Assembly (NCBI RefSeq): GCF_004153545.1
Contig: NZ_SDVA01000002.1
Location: forward strand, 183,829 to 247,828
Direction of reading: 5' to 3'
Source of the DNA: Serinicoccus sediminis
GTDB taxonomy: Bacteria > Actinomycetota > Actinomycetes > Actinomycetales > Dermatophilaceae
Length of the DNA: 64,000 bases
This document shows, in pieces, positions 42,783 to 51,602 of this stretch (positions within the stretch are counted from its first letter, which is position 1; each line of letters starts with the position of its first letter). Made by a program: the position numbers and the translations under genes. A model generated the notes under the pieces. The model had not been told where the DNA came from. It worked only from the letters and a program-made list of their open reading frames with translations, and did not search any database.

Positions 42783-44855
42783 ATGCCGCGACCGGACCCC
42801 GCCCCCTCCCCGGGGCGGAGCCGACGGCGCGACATCGAGGGGCTGCGCGCGGTCGCGGTCCTGGCGGTGCTGCTCTACCACCTGAGGGTGCCCGGGCTCG
42901 GCGGCGGCTTCGCCGGGGTCGACGTCTTCTTCGTCATCTCCGGCTTCCTCATCACCGGCATCCTGCTGCGCGAGGCCGACCGCACCGGGCGGGTGTCGCT
43001 GCGCGACTTCTGGGCGCGCCGCGCCCGGCGGCTGCTCCCCGCGGCGCTGGTGGTCGTCGCCGTCACCTTCGCCGCGGGCTGGGTGGTGCTCCCGACGAGC
43101 AGCCGGCCCGAGCTGCTCGCGGACGTGCTCGGCTCCTCGCTCTACGTCGTCAACTGGGTCCTGGCGGCCCGGTCGGTGGACTACCTCGCCGAGGGGGCGG
43201 GCCTCTCCCCGCTCCAGCACTACTGGTCGCTCGCGGTGGAGGAGCAGTTCTACCTGCTGTGGCCGCTGCTCGTCGTCGCGGGCCTCGCGCTCGCCGCGCG
43301 CACCGGCGCCCGCCGCCGGGTCGTCCTGGCCGCGCTGCTCGGCGTGGTGACCGCGGCCTCCCTGGTCTGGTCGGTGGTGGCCACGGCGCAGAGCCCGCAG
43401 ACGGCATACCTCGTCACCCCGACGCGGCTCTGGGAGCTGGGCGCCGGGGCCCTGCTGGCCTTCGCCGTGCCGGTGCTGCCGCGGCTGTCCGCCGCCACGG
43501 CCCAGGTCGTCGGTAGCGCCGGGCTGGCGCTCGTGCTGCTCACCGTGGTGGCCGTCGGCCCCGGCACCCCCTGGCCGGGCACCGCGGCCCTGCTGCCCGT
43601 GCTCGGCAGCGCCCTGGTCGTCGCGGCCGGGACCTCGGGACACGCCACCCTCGCCGGGAGGCTGCTGTCGCTGCCGCCCCTGGTGTGGGTGGGAGGCATC
43701 TCCTACAGCCTCTACCTCGTCCACTGGCCGCTGCTCGTCCTCGTCGAGGAGCAGCGCGGCACGCTGGGGCCGGTGGGCCTGGCGCAGGTCGGCGCGGTGA
43801 CCGTCCTGCTCGCCTGGCTGCTGCGGCGGCTGGTGGAGGACCCGGTGCGGTTCAGCCGCCGGCTGGCGACCCGGCCCGGCCGGTCGCTCGTCGCCGCCGG
43901 CGCCGCCATGGCCCTGGTCACCGGCGCCGCGGGGGTCGCCTGGGCCACCCGCCCGACCCTGGGCACGACGACGGCACCGGGCCCCGCCGCCCTGGTCGAC
44001 GACCCGTCGGCGCCGGTCTGGGAGCCGGTGGCCCTGCCCCGACGGATCTACGACCGGACCGGCCCGGTGCAGCCGGACCCGGCGCTGGCCCGGCAGGACG
44101 TGCCCGGCTACTACGCCGACGGCTGCCAGGTGCAGCAGGGCGTCGCGGAGCCGGACCCGTCATGCGTCTACGGCGACCCGGCCTCGAGCACCCGGGTCGC
44201 CCTGTGGGGCGACTCCAAGCTCGGCCAGTACGCCTCCGCCGTCGACGCGATCGCCGCCGCGGAGTCGTGGCGTCTGGAGCTCTACCTCAAGAGCGCCTGC
44301 TCACCCACGGTGTCCGGCGCCACCGACGAGGACTGCAACGCCTTCGGCCGGGAGGTCGTGCGGCGGCTGCTGGCCGACCCGCCGCACCTGGTGCTCATCG
44401 GCTCGGGGGGCTTCGAGGCGGCCGAGCGGGAGGGCATGGTCGAGGGGGCGCGGGCGCTCACCGACGCCGGCATCGAGGTCGTCGTCGTCGACGACAACGC
44501 GCACCCGGACCACCAGGCCTACGAGTGCGCCGCCGCCCACCCCGACGACCTGCTGGCCTGCGAGCGCCCGCCCCGGGGGACCTTCGGCCGGGCGCACCTA
44601 CGGGCCGTGCACGAGGCCACCGGCGCCCCGGTGCTCGACCTCAACCCGTGGATCTGCCCGGAGGGCGACACCTGCCCGGTCGCGCTGGGCGGCCAGCTCG
44701 TCTACCGGCAGGGCAGCCACCTCACCGACACCTACGCCCGCTCGCTCACCCCCTTCCTCTACCGCGCGCTCAGCGACCTGGGGCTCACCGACGCCGCGGC
44801 CGACGACATCGCCCTCGACGACGTCCCGCCGCGGCCCTCCGGGGGAGCCCGGTGA
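42783..44855 (+). CDS. Acyltransferase-3 / SGNH O-acetyltransferase (copy 1)
   Basis: A 690-residue OafA/PatB-like polysaccharide O-acetylase. The N-terminal acyltransferase-3 membrane domain (about ten helices, residues 18-385) starts RRRDIEGLRAVAVLAVLLYH and includes GVDVFFVISGFLITG and HYWSLAVEEQFYLLWPL. The extracytoplasmic SGNH domain has nucleophile Ser478 (ALWGDSKLG) and His646 (QGSHLTDTY). The membrane domain moves acetyl groups out and the SGNH domain transfers them to a polymer. Tandem with a paralogue that overlaps its stop by 4 nt. Confidence 0.93.
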   Translation: MPRPDPAPSPGRSRRRDIEGLRAVAVLAVLLYHLRVPGLGGGFAGVDVFFVISGFLITGILLREADRTGRVSLRDFWARRARRLLPAALVVVAVTFAAGWVVLPTSSRPELLADVLGSSLYVVNWVLAARSVDYLAEGAGLSPLQHYWSLAVEEQFYLLWPLLVVAGLALAARTGARRRVVLAALLGVVTAASLVWSVVATAQSPQTAYLVTPTRLWELGAGALLAFAVPVLPRLSAATAQVVGSAGLALVLLTVVAVGPGTPWPGTAALLPVLGSALVVAAGTSGHATLAGRLLSLPPLVWVGGISYSLYLVHWPLLVLVEEQRGTLGPVGLAQVGAVTVLLAWLLRRLVEDPVRFSRRLATRPGRSLVAAGAAMALVTGAAGVAWATRPTLGTTTAPGPAALVDDPSAPVWEPVALPRRIYDRTGPVQPDPALARQDVPGYYADGCQVQQGVAEPDPSCVYGDPASSTRVALWGDSKLGQYASAVDAIAAAESWRLELYLKSACSPTVSGATDEDCNAFGREVVRRLLADPPHLVLIGSGGFEAAEREGMVEGARALTDAGIEVVVVDDNAHPDHQAYECAAAHPDDLLACERPPRGTFGRAHLRAVHEATGAPVLDLNPWICPEGDTCPVALGGQLVYRQGSHLTDTYARSLTPFLYRALSDLGLTDAAADDIALDDVPPRPSGGAR

Positions 44856-47005
44856 CCGCCGGCACCGCGCCGCGCGCCACGGTCGCCTCCCCCGCGTCGG
44901 GCGCCAGCCGGCTGCGCGGCGACATCGAGGGGCTGCGCGCGATCGCGGTCCTCATGGTGCTCGCGTTCCACGTCGGCCTGCCCGGGGCCGGTGGCGGCTT
45001 CGCCGGCGTCGACGTCTTCTTCGTCATCTCCGGCTACCTCATCACCAGCCAGCTCGTCCGCGAGGCCCGACGCGACGGACGGGTGTCGCTGCCCCGGTTC
45101 TACGCCCGCCGCGCCCGCCGGCTGCTGCCGGCGGCGACCCTCGTCCTGGTGGTCACCACGCTGGCCGGGTGGGTGCTGCTGCCGCGAGGCCGGCACGCCG
45201 ACCTCGGGACCGAGGTGCTCGCGGCCACGGGGTATGTCGTCAACTGGCTCCTCGCCTGGCGCGAGGTGGACTACCTCGCCGAGGACCAGGACCCCTCGCT
45301 CGTGCAGCACTACTGGTCGTTGTCGGTCGAGGAGCAGTTCTACGTCGTCTGGCCGCTGCTCATCATCGCCGTGCTCTGGCTCGTCCGGCGCCACCGGCTG
45401 CGGCTGCTGCCGACGCTCACCCTGGCGCTGACCGTCGTGGTGGTGGCCAGCCTCACCTGGTCGGTGGTCCGGACCGCGTCCTCGCCCGGCGAGGCGTACT
45501 TCGCCACCACCACCCGGGTGTGGCAGCTCGGGGTCGGGGCGCTCCTGGTGCTCCTGACCTCCCGGCTGGAGCGGCTGCCGCAGACCGTCCGCGCGGTGCT
45601 GGCCGTCGCCGGCGTCGCCGGGATCGTGCTCACCCTCGTCGCGGTCGACACCGGGACCCCGTGGCCCGGCACCGCCGCCGCGCTGCCGACGCTGGCCACG
45701 GCGGCGGTCATCGCGGCCGGCATCCACCCGGACGGCACCGCGGTCGGCCGAGCGCTGGGAGCCGCGCCGCTGCGCCTCGTCGGCGGGCTGTCCTACGGCC
45801 TCTACCTGTGGCACTGGCCGCTGCTGCGGCTGCTCGCCGAGCGGGTGCCCGAGTCCGGGCTCGGGCTGCGGCTGGGCGTGGCCCTGCTCGCCGCCGTCCT
45901 GGCCTGGCTCACGCTGCACCTCGTCGAGAACCCGCTGCGCTACTCCTCCGCGCTGAACCGCTCTGCCCGCCCCGCCCTCCTGGCCGGCGCCGCGGCGATG
46001 GGCACCTCCGCGGCCCTGGCCGGGGCGCTGGTCGTCAGCGCGCCCTCGCTCCAGCTGGCGGACGGCGCGACGACCCAGGGACCCGTGGGCGCGCTGGCGC
46101 TCGTGGCGCCGGCCAGCCGTGACACCCCGGACCTGGAGCTGGTCGACGACCTGGAGGCCGTGACCGCCCGGGTCGACCAGCCCGTGCCGGACCCGGCCGT
46201 GGCCGACCAGGACATCTCGCTGGCCTACCGCGCCGGCTGCCAGGTGACGACGAGCGGCACCGAGCTGCGCAGCGACGACGCCTGCACCTTCGGGGACCCG
46301 GAGGGCGACACCGAGGTCGCCGTCGTCGGCGACTCCAAGATGGAGCAGTGGAGCTCCGCGCTGCACGCCATCGGCCAGCAGGAGGGGTGGCGGGTGCGCT
46401 TCTACACGAAGTCGGCGTGCGGCTTCGTCGCGCAGGGCCGCTCACCGGAGTGCCACGACTACAACACCATGCTCGCGCAGCGCCTCGGCCAGCCCGAGCA
46501 CGCTCCCGACCTCGTCCTCACGTCGGTCGGGCAGGGCTACCCCGAGGAGCTGGCCGGCTCGATGGTGGACCTGCTGCGTCCGGCGCTCGACGAGGGAGCG
46601 GAGGTCGTCCTGGTCGCGGACACCCCGCTTCCGGAGCCCCGCGGCGTCGCCGAGGGGGTGAGCAGCTTCGAGTGCCTCGACCAGCACCGCGACGACATCG
46701 CCCCGTGCTGGAGCCCGGCCGCGCCCGCCTCGGGCACCCGGGTGCTCACCGAGGTGGCCGCGCGCCTCGACGCCCCCGTCGTGGAGCTGCTGCCCTGGGT
46801 ATGCCCCGCGCCCGACCGGCTCGGCGGGTGCGCCCCGGTCGTCGGCGGGGTCGTGGTCAACCGCCAGGGCAGCCACCTCACCGCGACCTACGTGCGTTCC
46901 CTCACCCCGGTGCTGCACCACGAGCTGGCCCGTCTCGGGGTCGCGACGACCCCCGTGGAGGACATCGGGTGGGAGCTCCCGCAGGACCCGGCCACCGACC
47001 GCTGA
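44852..47005 (+). CDS. Acyltransferase-3 / SGNH O-acetyltransferase (copy 2)
   Basis: A 717-residue paralogue of the preceding gene with the same layout. The membrane domain carries RGDIEGLRAIAVLMVLAFHV, FFVISGYLITS and HYWSLSVEEQFYVVWPL. The SGNH domain has Ser495 (AVVGDSKME) and His675 (QGSHLTATY). The GTG start overlaps the upstream stop (GTGA), so both are translated together. Having two enzymes suggests acetylation at two positions or on two sugars of the surface polymer. Confidence 0.93.
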   Translation: MTAGTAPRATVASPASGASRLRGDIEGLRAIAVLMVLAFHVGLPGAGGGFAGVDVFFVISGYLITSQLVREARRDGRVSLPRFYARRARRLLPAATLVLVVTTLAGWVLLPRGRHADLGTEVLAATGYVVNWLLAWREVDYLAEDQDPSLVQHYWSLSVEEQFYVVWPLLIIAVLWLVRRHRLRLLPTLTLALTVVVVASLTWSVVRTASSPGEAYFATTTRVWQLGVGALLVLLTSRLERLPQTVRAVLAVAGVAGIVLTLVAVDTGTPWPGTAAALPTLATAAVIAAGIHPDGTAVGRALGAAPLRLVGGLSYGLYLWHWPLLRLLAERVPESGLGLRLGVALLAAVLAWLTLHLVENPLRYSSALNRSARPALLAGAAAMGTSAALAGALVVSAPSLQLADGATTQGPVGALALVAPASRDTPDLELVDDLEAVTARVDQPVPDPAVADQDISLAYRAGCQVTTSGTELRSDDACTFGDPEGDTEVAVVGDSKMEQWSSALHAIGQQEGWRVRFYTKSACGFVAQGRSPECHDYNTMLAQRLGQPEHAPDLVLTSVGQGYPEELAGSMVDLLRPALDEGAEVVLVADTPLPEPRGVAEGVSSFECLDQHRDDIAPCWSPAAPASGTRVLTEVAARLDAPVVELLPWVCPAPDRLGGCAPVVGGVVVNRQGSHLTATYVRSLTPVLHHELARLGVATTPVEDIGWELPQDPATDR

Positions 47006-47067
47006 GCGCGCGGGGCCCGGCGGACGGACCGCACTCCGGGGTGACGACGAGGGGGCGGCAGGACCGG

Positions 47068-48189
47068 TCAGCGGCAGTGCGCGCAGGGCACGACCACCGG
47101 CGCCCACGCCCCGGGGTCGGCCGAGCGGGAGACGTGCCCCTCGGGGTAGAGCTCGGGCATCGGGTGCTCGCCGTGGAGGATGCCCGGGGGCCGGCCGGCC
47201 ACGAGGTCGAGCTCGAGGCGGCTGGCGGCCGCCTCCCACCCCAGACCCATCCGTTCGTCGTGGTCGGCGCGGAACGGCTGACGACCACCCGGGGTCCGGG
47301 TGAGCTCGCCCAGCACGGCACCCCGCTCGGTGCCGTAGAGGTCCACCCGGATGAAGGGCAGCCCGGTCGCGAGGGAGAGGTGCCGGGCCATCTCGACCAT
47401 CTCCGGCAGGTCCGGCGGCACCGGGACGCCGGTGTCGTCCGCGCGCCCGATCATGACCGCGCCGAGCTCCGTCCCGTCCGCGTCGACGTAGCGGTACCCC
47501 ATGGACCGCAGGTGACCGTGCCGGGAGACGCGCCGGAGCATGACGTGCTGCACCTCCCCGTAGCTGACGTTGATCTTCACGTCGTCCGGGATCGGGCCGC
47601 CGCCGGGCTGGCGGAGCACCTCCTCGGCGAAGAAGGGGCCGCTGATCCGGTGCTGCGCCACGCGGGAGGTGAAGTGCTCACGCACCTCGTCCGCGCTGAG
47701 CGACCGCACCCCGTCGAGGGTCTGGTAGCCACCCCCGGCGACCCGCCGCAGCGGCAGCACGCCGTGGCTGCCGGCGCCCCCGTCGGACTTGACCACCACC
47801 TCGTCGGGAAGGGCGTCCAGGTCGATGCTGCCCGGGTCCTCCCACACCCCGAGGATGCGGGGGGTGGGGATGCCGTGGCTGACGGCGAGCCGGTAGTTGC
47901 GCAGCTTGAAGGGCACCTGGCGCAGCGGGTGGCGGCGCTCGGGGTCGAGCTCGCGCAGCGCGACGGTCACCCGGCGCAGGGTCACGAGGTGGTGGGTGAA
48001 GCTGGAGCGTGCGAGGAGCTCCTCCGGGTCGACCAGCGTGGCAGCGTGGTCCCGCTGCGCGGAGAGCTCCTGCTCCAGCGCGGCGCGCTCGCCCTCGAGC
48101 GCCCGGATCCGCTGGTTGCGGCGGCGCAGCTCGGCGTCCCGCTTCTCCAGCGGCGGGATGCGCCGGATGACCTCACGTCGCAGGTTCAT
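47068..48189 (-). CDS. ATP-grasp ligase, TupA-like
   Basis: A 373-residue protein of the TupA-type ATP-grasp family, named for teichuronopeptide synthesis. An N-terminal coiled coil (about residues 8-50, Arg/Glu/Leu heptads) is followed by ATP-grasp features: VVKSDGGAGSHGVLPL (phosphate-binding loop), FFAEEVLRQPGG, KINVSYGEVQHVMLR and FIRVDLYGTERGAVLGELT (metal ligands Asp and Glu). Such enzymes ligate a carboxylate, often of a uronic acid polymer or peptide, to an amine. Its ATG overlaps the giant glycosyltransferase stop by 4 nt. Confidence 0.85.
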   Translation of the reverse strand: MNLRREVIRRIPPLEKRDAELRRRNQRIRALEGERAALEQELSAQRDHAATLVDPEELLARSSFTHHLVTLRRVTVALRELDPERRHPLRQVPFKLRNYRLAVSHGIPTPRILGVWEDPGSIDLDALPDEVVVKSDGGAGSHGVLPLRRVAGGGYQTLDGVRSLSADEVREHFTSRVAQHRISGPFFAEEVLRQPGGGPIPDDVKINVSYGEVQHVMLRRVSRHGHLRSMGYRYVDADGTELGAVMIGRADDTGVPVPPDLPEMVEMARHLSLATGLPFIRVDLYGTERGAVLGELTRTPGGRQPFRADHDERMGLGWEAAASRLELDLVAGRPPGILHGEHPMPELYPEGHVSRSADPGAWAPVVVPCAHCR

Positions 48190-51095
48190 GACCTCTCCTC
48201 GGTCCTCGTGGGCGCGTCCGCCCCGGTGTGCCTGTGCCCGGCGCGCCAGGCCCAGCCCTCCGGGGGCGTCCCCCAGAGCCGGTGCGCGCGGCGGTGCGCC
48301 TCGGTGTCGCCGTCGGCCGCGGTCCGGTCGGCGGTCAGGGTGAGACCCCCCTGGTGGAGGCGGACGCCGCGGACCGCGGCCGGAGCCTCGGCGAGCAGCG
48401 GCCCGGGGGTCCAGTCCGGACCCGGCGGGTCGGGCACGGTGCGGGTCAGCCAGGCCCGCAGCTCAGGGTCGGTGAGCCCGTCGTGGTCCACCACGAGGGC
48501 GTCGGCGCGGGTGCCGTCGCCGGCGCTGCGCAGCGGCAGCCGGACGGGGGAGGCGGCGGGCGCGGCGTGCTCGCCGACGCTCTGCGCGCCCCCACCCGCC
48601 CAGGACAGGTGCGGCCGCAGGCGCTCGACGAAGCCCTCGTGCCCGTAGCGCTCGCGCACCAAGGCGGTGGTGCGCTCGACCCGCTCCCGGTACGCGTCCG
48701 GGTCGGCCACGTAGCGGGCCACGAGCGCCTGCGCCTCGCCCGGCACCGCGTAGTCGAGCAGGTCCCCGAAGGTCGGCCGGTGCTTGGGGTGGGCGATGAC
48801 GAGGACACCGCTGGCGGCGGCCTCGAGCAGGGTCCGGCCGAACGACTCGTGGGCGTCCGGGTTGTCCAGGTAGACGTAGAAGTCGAGGTCGGCGAGGAAG
48901 GGCCGGACGTCCTCGGCGGTGGCGGGCAGGACCGTCCAGCCGGGCGGCTCCTCACCCGGGTCCTCCGTGGCGGCGCGCAGGGCCGCCACGGTCTGCTCCC
49001 CGCCCAGGATGCGCACCTCGTGGCCGGGGCCGAAGGCATACCCCTGCCGCAGCTCCGTCCAGGTCGGGGGGAACTTGATGCGGTCGTCGCGCGAGTGGCG
49101 ACCGACCACCACCGTCCCCGACGCACCGGGGGGCCGGTCGGTGGGCCGCACCGCCCAGGCGTCGGCGTCGATGAGCCCGGGGTTGTCCCAGGGCGTCAGC
49201 GCGACGTCCGGGTCCTCCTCGCGCAGGACCCGACGGATGGTCGGGCTCTGCGGCACCCACGTGACCGGTGCCCCGAACAGCTCGGCGGTGCGCCCGGTGA
49301 CGTCGGTGACGACGTAGCGCTGGTCGCTGCCGTCCGGCTCCAGCGGGCCCTGGTTGGCCATGACGAGGACCTGACGGGCCCGGACCACGCGGGCCAGGCG
49401 CGGGGGGTACTGCAGGATCGGCGGGTAGCGCACCAGCAGCACGTCGATGTCGACGTCGTCGTCGGGCAGCACCCAGGAGACCTCACCCGAGCGGACCAGC
49501 TCGGTGAACGGGGCGGCGAGCGGCTGGTCCTGCGCCGACATGAAGCGCAGCGCCTCCAGGTGCATGACGCCGACCCGCAGGCCCGCCTCCCGGGCCGCAC
49601 GGATCTCCTCCATCATGGAGCGCTGCGGGCCGCCGAACTTGCGCCAGTCACCGGCCACGACCAGGTCGAGCTCGCGCGGGCGGGTGTCGAGCAGCGGGTG
49701 GGTGGGCCGGGCCCAGCGCCGCGGCTCGGGGAAGCGACGGGGCGCCTCCGGGTCGAGGTATGCCGTGTCCTCGCCCCCCGCGACGGCCTCGTGCCACGGG
49801 GTGTAGAGCGCCTTGTAGAGCTGCCGCGCAGGATGGCGGTAGCCGTTGGCGAACTCCTCCGAGGACAGCGTGGCGGGACCGCCGCGCAGGATGGTCGTCG
49901 TCTCCTCCACGTCCCGCACGACGGGCCCGAAGGCCGCCTCCAACCGCCGGGTGAACTCCGTGTCGGCGCCCTTGCGGGTGGGGTCGAAGAAGCCGATGCG
50001 GTTCATCACCGGTCGGCGCCGGAAGAGCACCGTGGCGGCCGAGGCGAACCGGGGCTGGTAGCCGGGCCGGGTCAGCACGAGGTCGGGGGTGACCCGCACC
50101 CCCTGGGCCCGGGTGGCGAGCAGGCCCGGGTCGGCCAGGAGCGGCTCCAGGCACACCTCGAGGGTCTGCGGGTGCCACCAGTCGTCGGAGTCGACGACCA
50201 CGACGTAGTCGCCCCGGGCCAGGCGGAGCGCCGTGTTGCGGGCCCGGTAGGTGCCGCCGTTGACGGCCTTGCGGACCACCCGCACCCGCTCGTCCAGCTG
50301 TTCCGCCTCGGTCAGCAGCGCTGCGGTCTCCTCGTCACCGGAGCCGTCGTCGACGACGAACAGCTCGAGCTCGGCCCAGCTCTGGGCGAGGACCGAGCGG
50401 ACCGCGGTGAGCAGGGCGGGGCCGGGGCGGAAGCTGCTCATGAGCACGGTCACCAGCCCCGCTCCTCGTGCGGGCCGGACCGGCCGGGTGGCGAGCGTGT
50501 CGAGGTGCGGGGCCCGGCCCTCCCCCGGTGACCGGAAGGGCGCCAGCCGGCCGCTGGCCAGCGCGGCCGAGAACGCGGCCGCCCACGGCTCACCCTGCCC
50601 GGCGGCCGCCGGGTCGAGCCGGGGGTGCAGGGCGTCGGCCCGGACGGAGGAGGCCACGCCGGGCCGGACGCGACGGTCGGCGGCCAGCTCGACCGCGCCC
50701 CGGGGGTCGCCGCCGAGGACGCGCAGCTGGGCCAGCATCTCGACGTGCTCGCGGCGCAGGACCGGCAGGTGCGGGGAGGCGGCCAGCTGCTCGAGGAGCG
50801 CCCGGGCCACCCCGACGTCCGCGGGATCCCCGGTCTGGACGGCGATCACGCGGGCGAGGTCGGCCACACCCAGGGCGTCGGCGTCGTCGGGGAGGCCGGC
50901 CTCCGGGCCGCGCGCCGACCACGCCGCCAGGTCCTCCGGCAGGTGGCCCGGCCAGGCGACCTCCGCCAGCACCTCCCGGGCGTGCACGGAGCGGGTGCGC
51001 AGTGTCGTCGCGACCAGCGCCCTCGACCGGCGGGCAGCGATCCGGGCGTGGTCGGCGGCCACCCCCCGCGTGCTCGCCCGGTGGGGGCCGCTCAC
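48186..51095 (-). CDS. Large bifunctional glycosyltransferase (GT2 plus GT4-like domain)
   Basis: A 969-residue cytoplasmic protein. About 210 helical N-terminal residues (TPR-like) precede a GT2 domain from residue 213 (GLVTVLMSSFRPGPALLTAV). This has nucleotide-binding DSDD at 302-305 and a fold end near 470. A second, GT-B-like domain at about 540-850 contains GDWRKFGGPQRSM and ESFGRTLLEAAASGVLVI (Glu750 region). The C-terminal roughly 100 residues are not recognised. Two active sites could add alternating sugars to a surface polymer. GTG 51095 is the start, overlapping the upstream gene's stop; longer upstream frames are low-complexity. Confidence 0.85.
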   Translation of the reverse strand: MSGPHRASTRGVAADHARIAARRSRALVATTLRTRSVHAREVLAEVAWPGHLPEDLAAWSARGPEAGLPDDADALGVADLARVIAVQTGDPADVGVARALLEQLAASPHLPVLRREHVEMLAQLRVLGGDPRGAVELAADRRVRPGVASSVRADALHPRLDPAAAGQGEPWAAAFSAALASGRLAPFRSPGEGRAPHLDTLATRPVRPARGAGLVTVLMSSFRPGPALLTAVRSVLAQSWAELELFVVDDGSGDEETAALLTEAEQLDERVRVVRKAVNGGTYRARNTALRLARGDYVVVVDSDDWWHPQTLEVCLEPLLADPGLLATRAQGVRVTPDLVLTRPGYQPRFASAATVLFRRRPVMNRIGFFDPTRKGADTEFTRRLEAAFGPVVRDVEETTTILRGGPATLSSEEFANGYRHPARQLYKALYTPWHEAVAGGEDTAYLDPEAPRRFPEPRRWARPTHPLLDTRPRELDLVVAGDWRKFGGPQRSMMEEIRAAREAGLRVGVMHLEALRFMSAQDQPLAAPFTELVRSGEVSWVLPDDDVDIDVLLVRYPPILQYPPRLARVVRARQVLVMANQGPLEPDGSDQRYVVTDVTGRTAELFGAPVTWVPQSPTIRRVLREEDPDVALTPWDNPGLIDADAWAVRPTDRPPGASGTVVVGRHSRDDRIKFPPTWTELRQGYAFGPGHEVRILGGEQTVAALRAATEDPGEEPPGWTVLPATAEDVRPFLADLDFYVYLDNPDAHESFGRTLLEAAASGVLVIAHPKHRPTFGDLLDYAVPGEAQALVARYVADPDAYRERVERTTALVRERYGHEGFVERLRPHLSWAGGGAQSVGEHAAPAASPVRLPLRSAGDGTRADALVVDHDGLTDPELRAWLTRTVPDPPGPDWTPGPLLAEAPAAVRGVRLHQGGLTLTADRTAADGDTEAHRRAHRLWGTPPEGWAWRAGHRHTGADAPTRTEERS

Positions 51096-51466
51096 CGCGG
51101 GTCGTGCTCGGCCCGCGAGCCCGTCCGGGCCAGCGCGTCGTCGAGCGCCGCCTGCATCCGGTCCAGCCGACCGGTGTACTGCGCCTGCAGCAGCTGCACC
51201 GCGCCGAGCAGGTCGGACTCCGAGGCGCCGGCGGTGACCTGCGGCTGCGCGGGCGCCCGGGCGGCCCGGATCTCGTCGCGCAGGTAGGTCCGCAGGCTGC
51301 GGACCCGCCGCCAGGAGTCCAGCTGGACCGCGAGGACGGCCGCCCCCAGCAGCCCACCGGCGAGCGCCGCGAGGACCGGGCTGCCGATGGCCGCTCCGAC
51401 GACCAGGACCGCCGCCAGGACCAGACCGAGGGCGCTGCCGACGACGGGGACGAGGCGAACGGGCAC
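51092..51466 (-). CDS. Small membrane protein with C-terminal coiled coil
   Basis: A 124-residue protein. Two hydrophobic helices (about residues 5-24 and 28-47, LGLVLAAVLVVGAAIGS, ALAGGLLGAAVLAV) are followed by a cytoplasmic coiled coil (RVRSLRTYLRDEIRA, then LLGAVQLLQAQYTGRLD). GGAAGG lies 9 nt before GTG 51466. It is translationally coupled to the large glycosyltransferase and may anchor it at the membrane. No known family is recognised. Confidence 0.75.
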   Translation of the reverse strand: MPVRLVPVVGSALGLVLAAVLVVGAAIGSPVLAALAGGLLGAAVLAVQLDSWRRVRSLRTYLRDEIRAARAPAQPQVTAGASESDLLGAVQLLQAQYTGRLDRMQAALDDALARTGSRAEHDPR

Positions 51467-51602
51467 GCGACAGGCCTTCCTGCACGGGGGTGGGGTGTCG
51501 GGGTTCCGGCACCGGGCCAGACGGTGTTCACTGTACCCGGGGCCGGGCGCCCCGGTCCGGCACGACGCACCCGAGAGCCCACGAGGGAGACCTGTCCACC
51601 CC

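Noticed and set aside
51096..51512. Upstream extension of the large glycosyltransferase to about 1108 residues
   Set aside because: The extra part is low-complexity Arg/Pro/Gly and covers the real small membrane protein gene at 51092-51466. GTG 51095 gives a classic 4-nt overlap.
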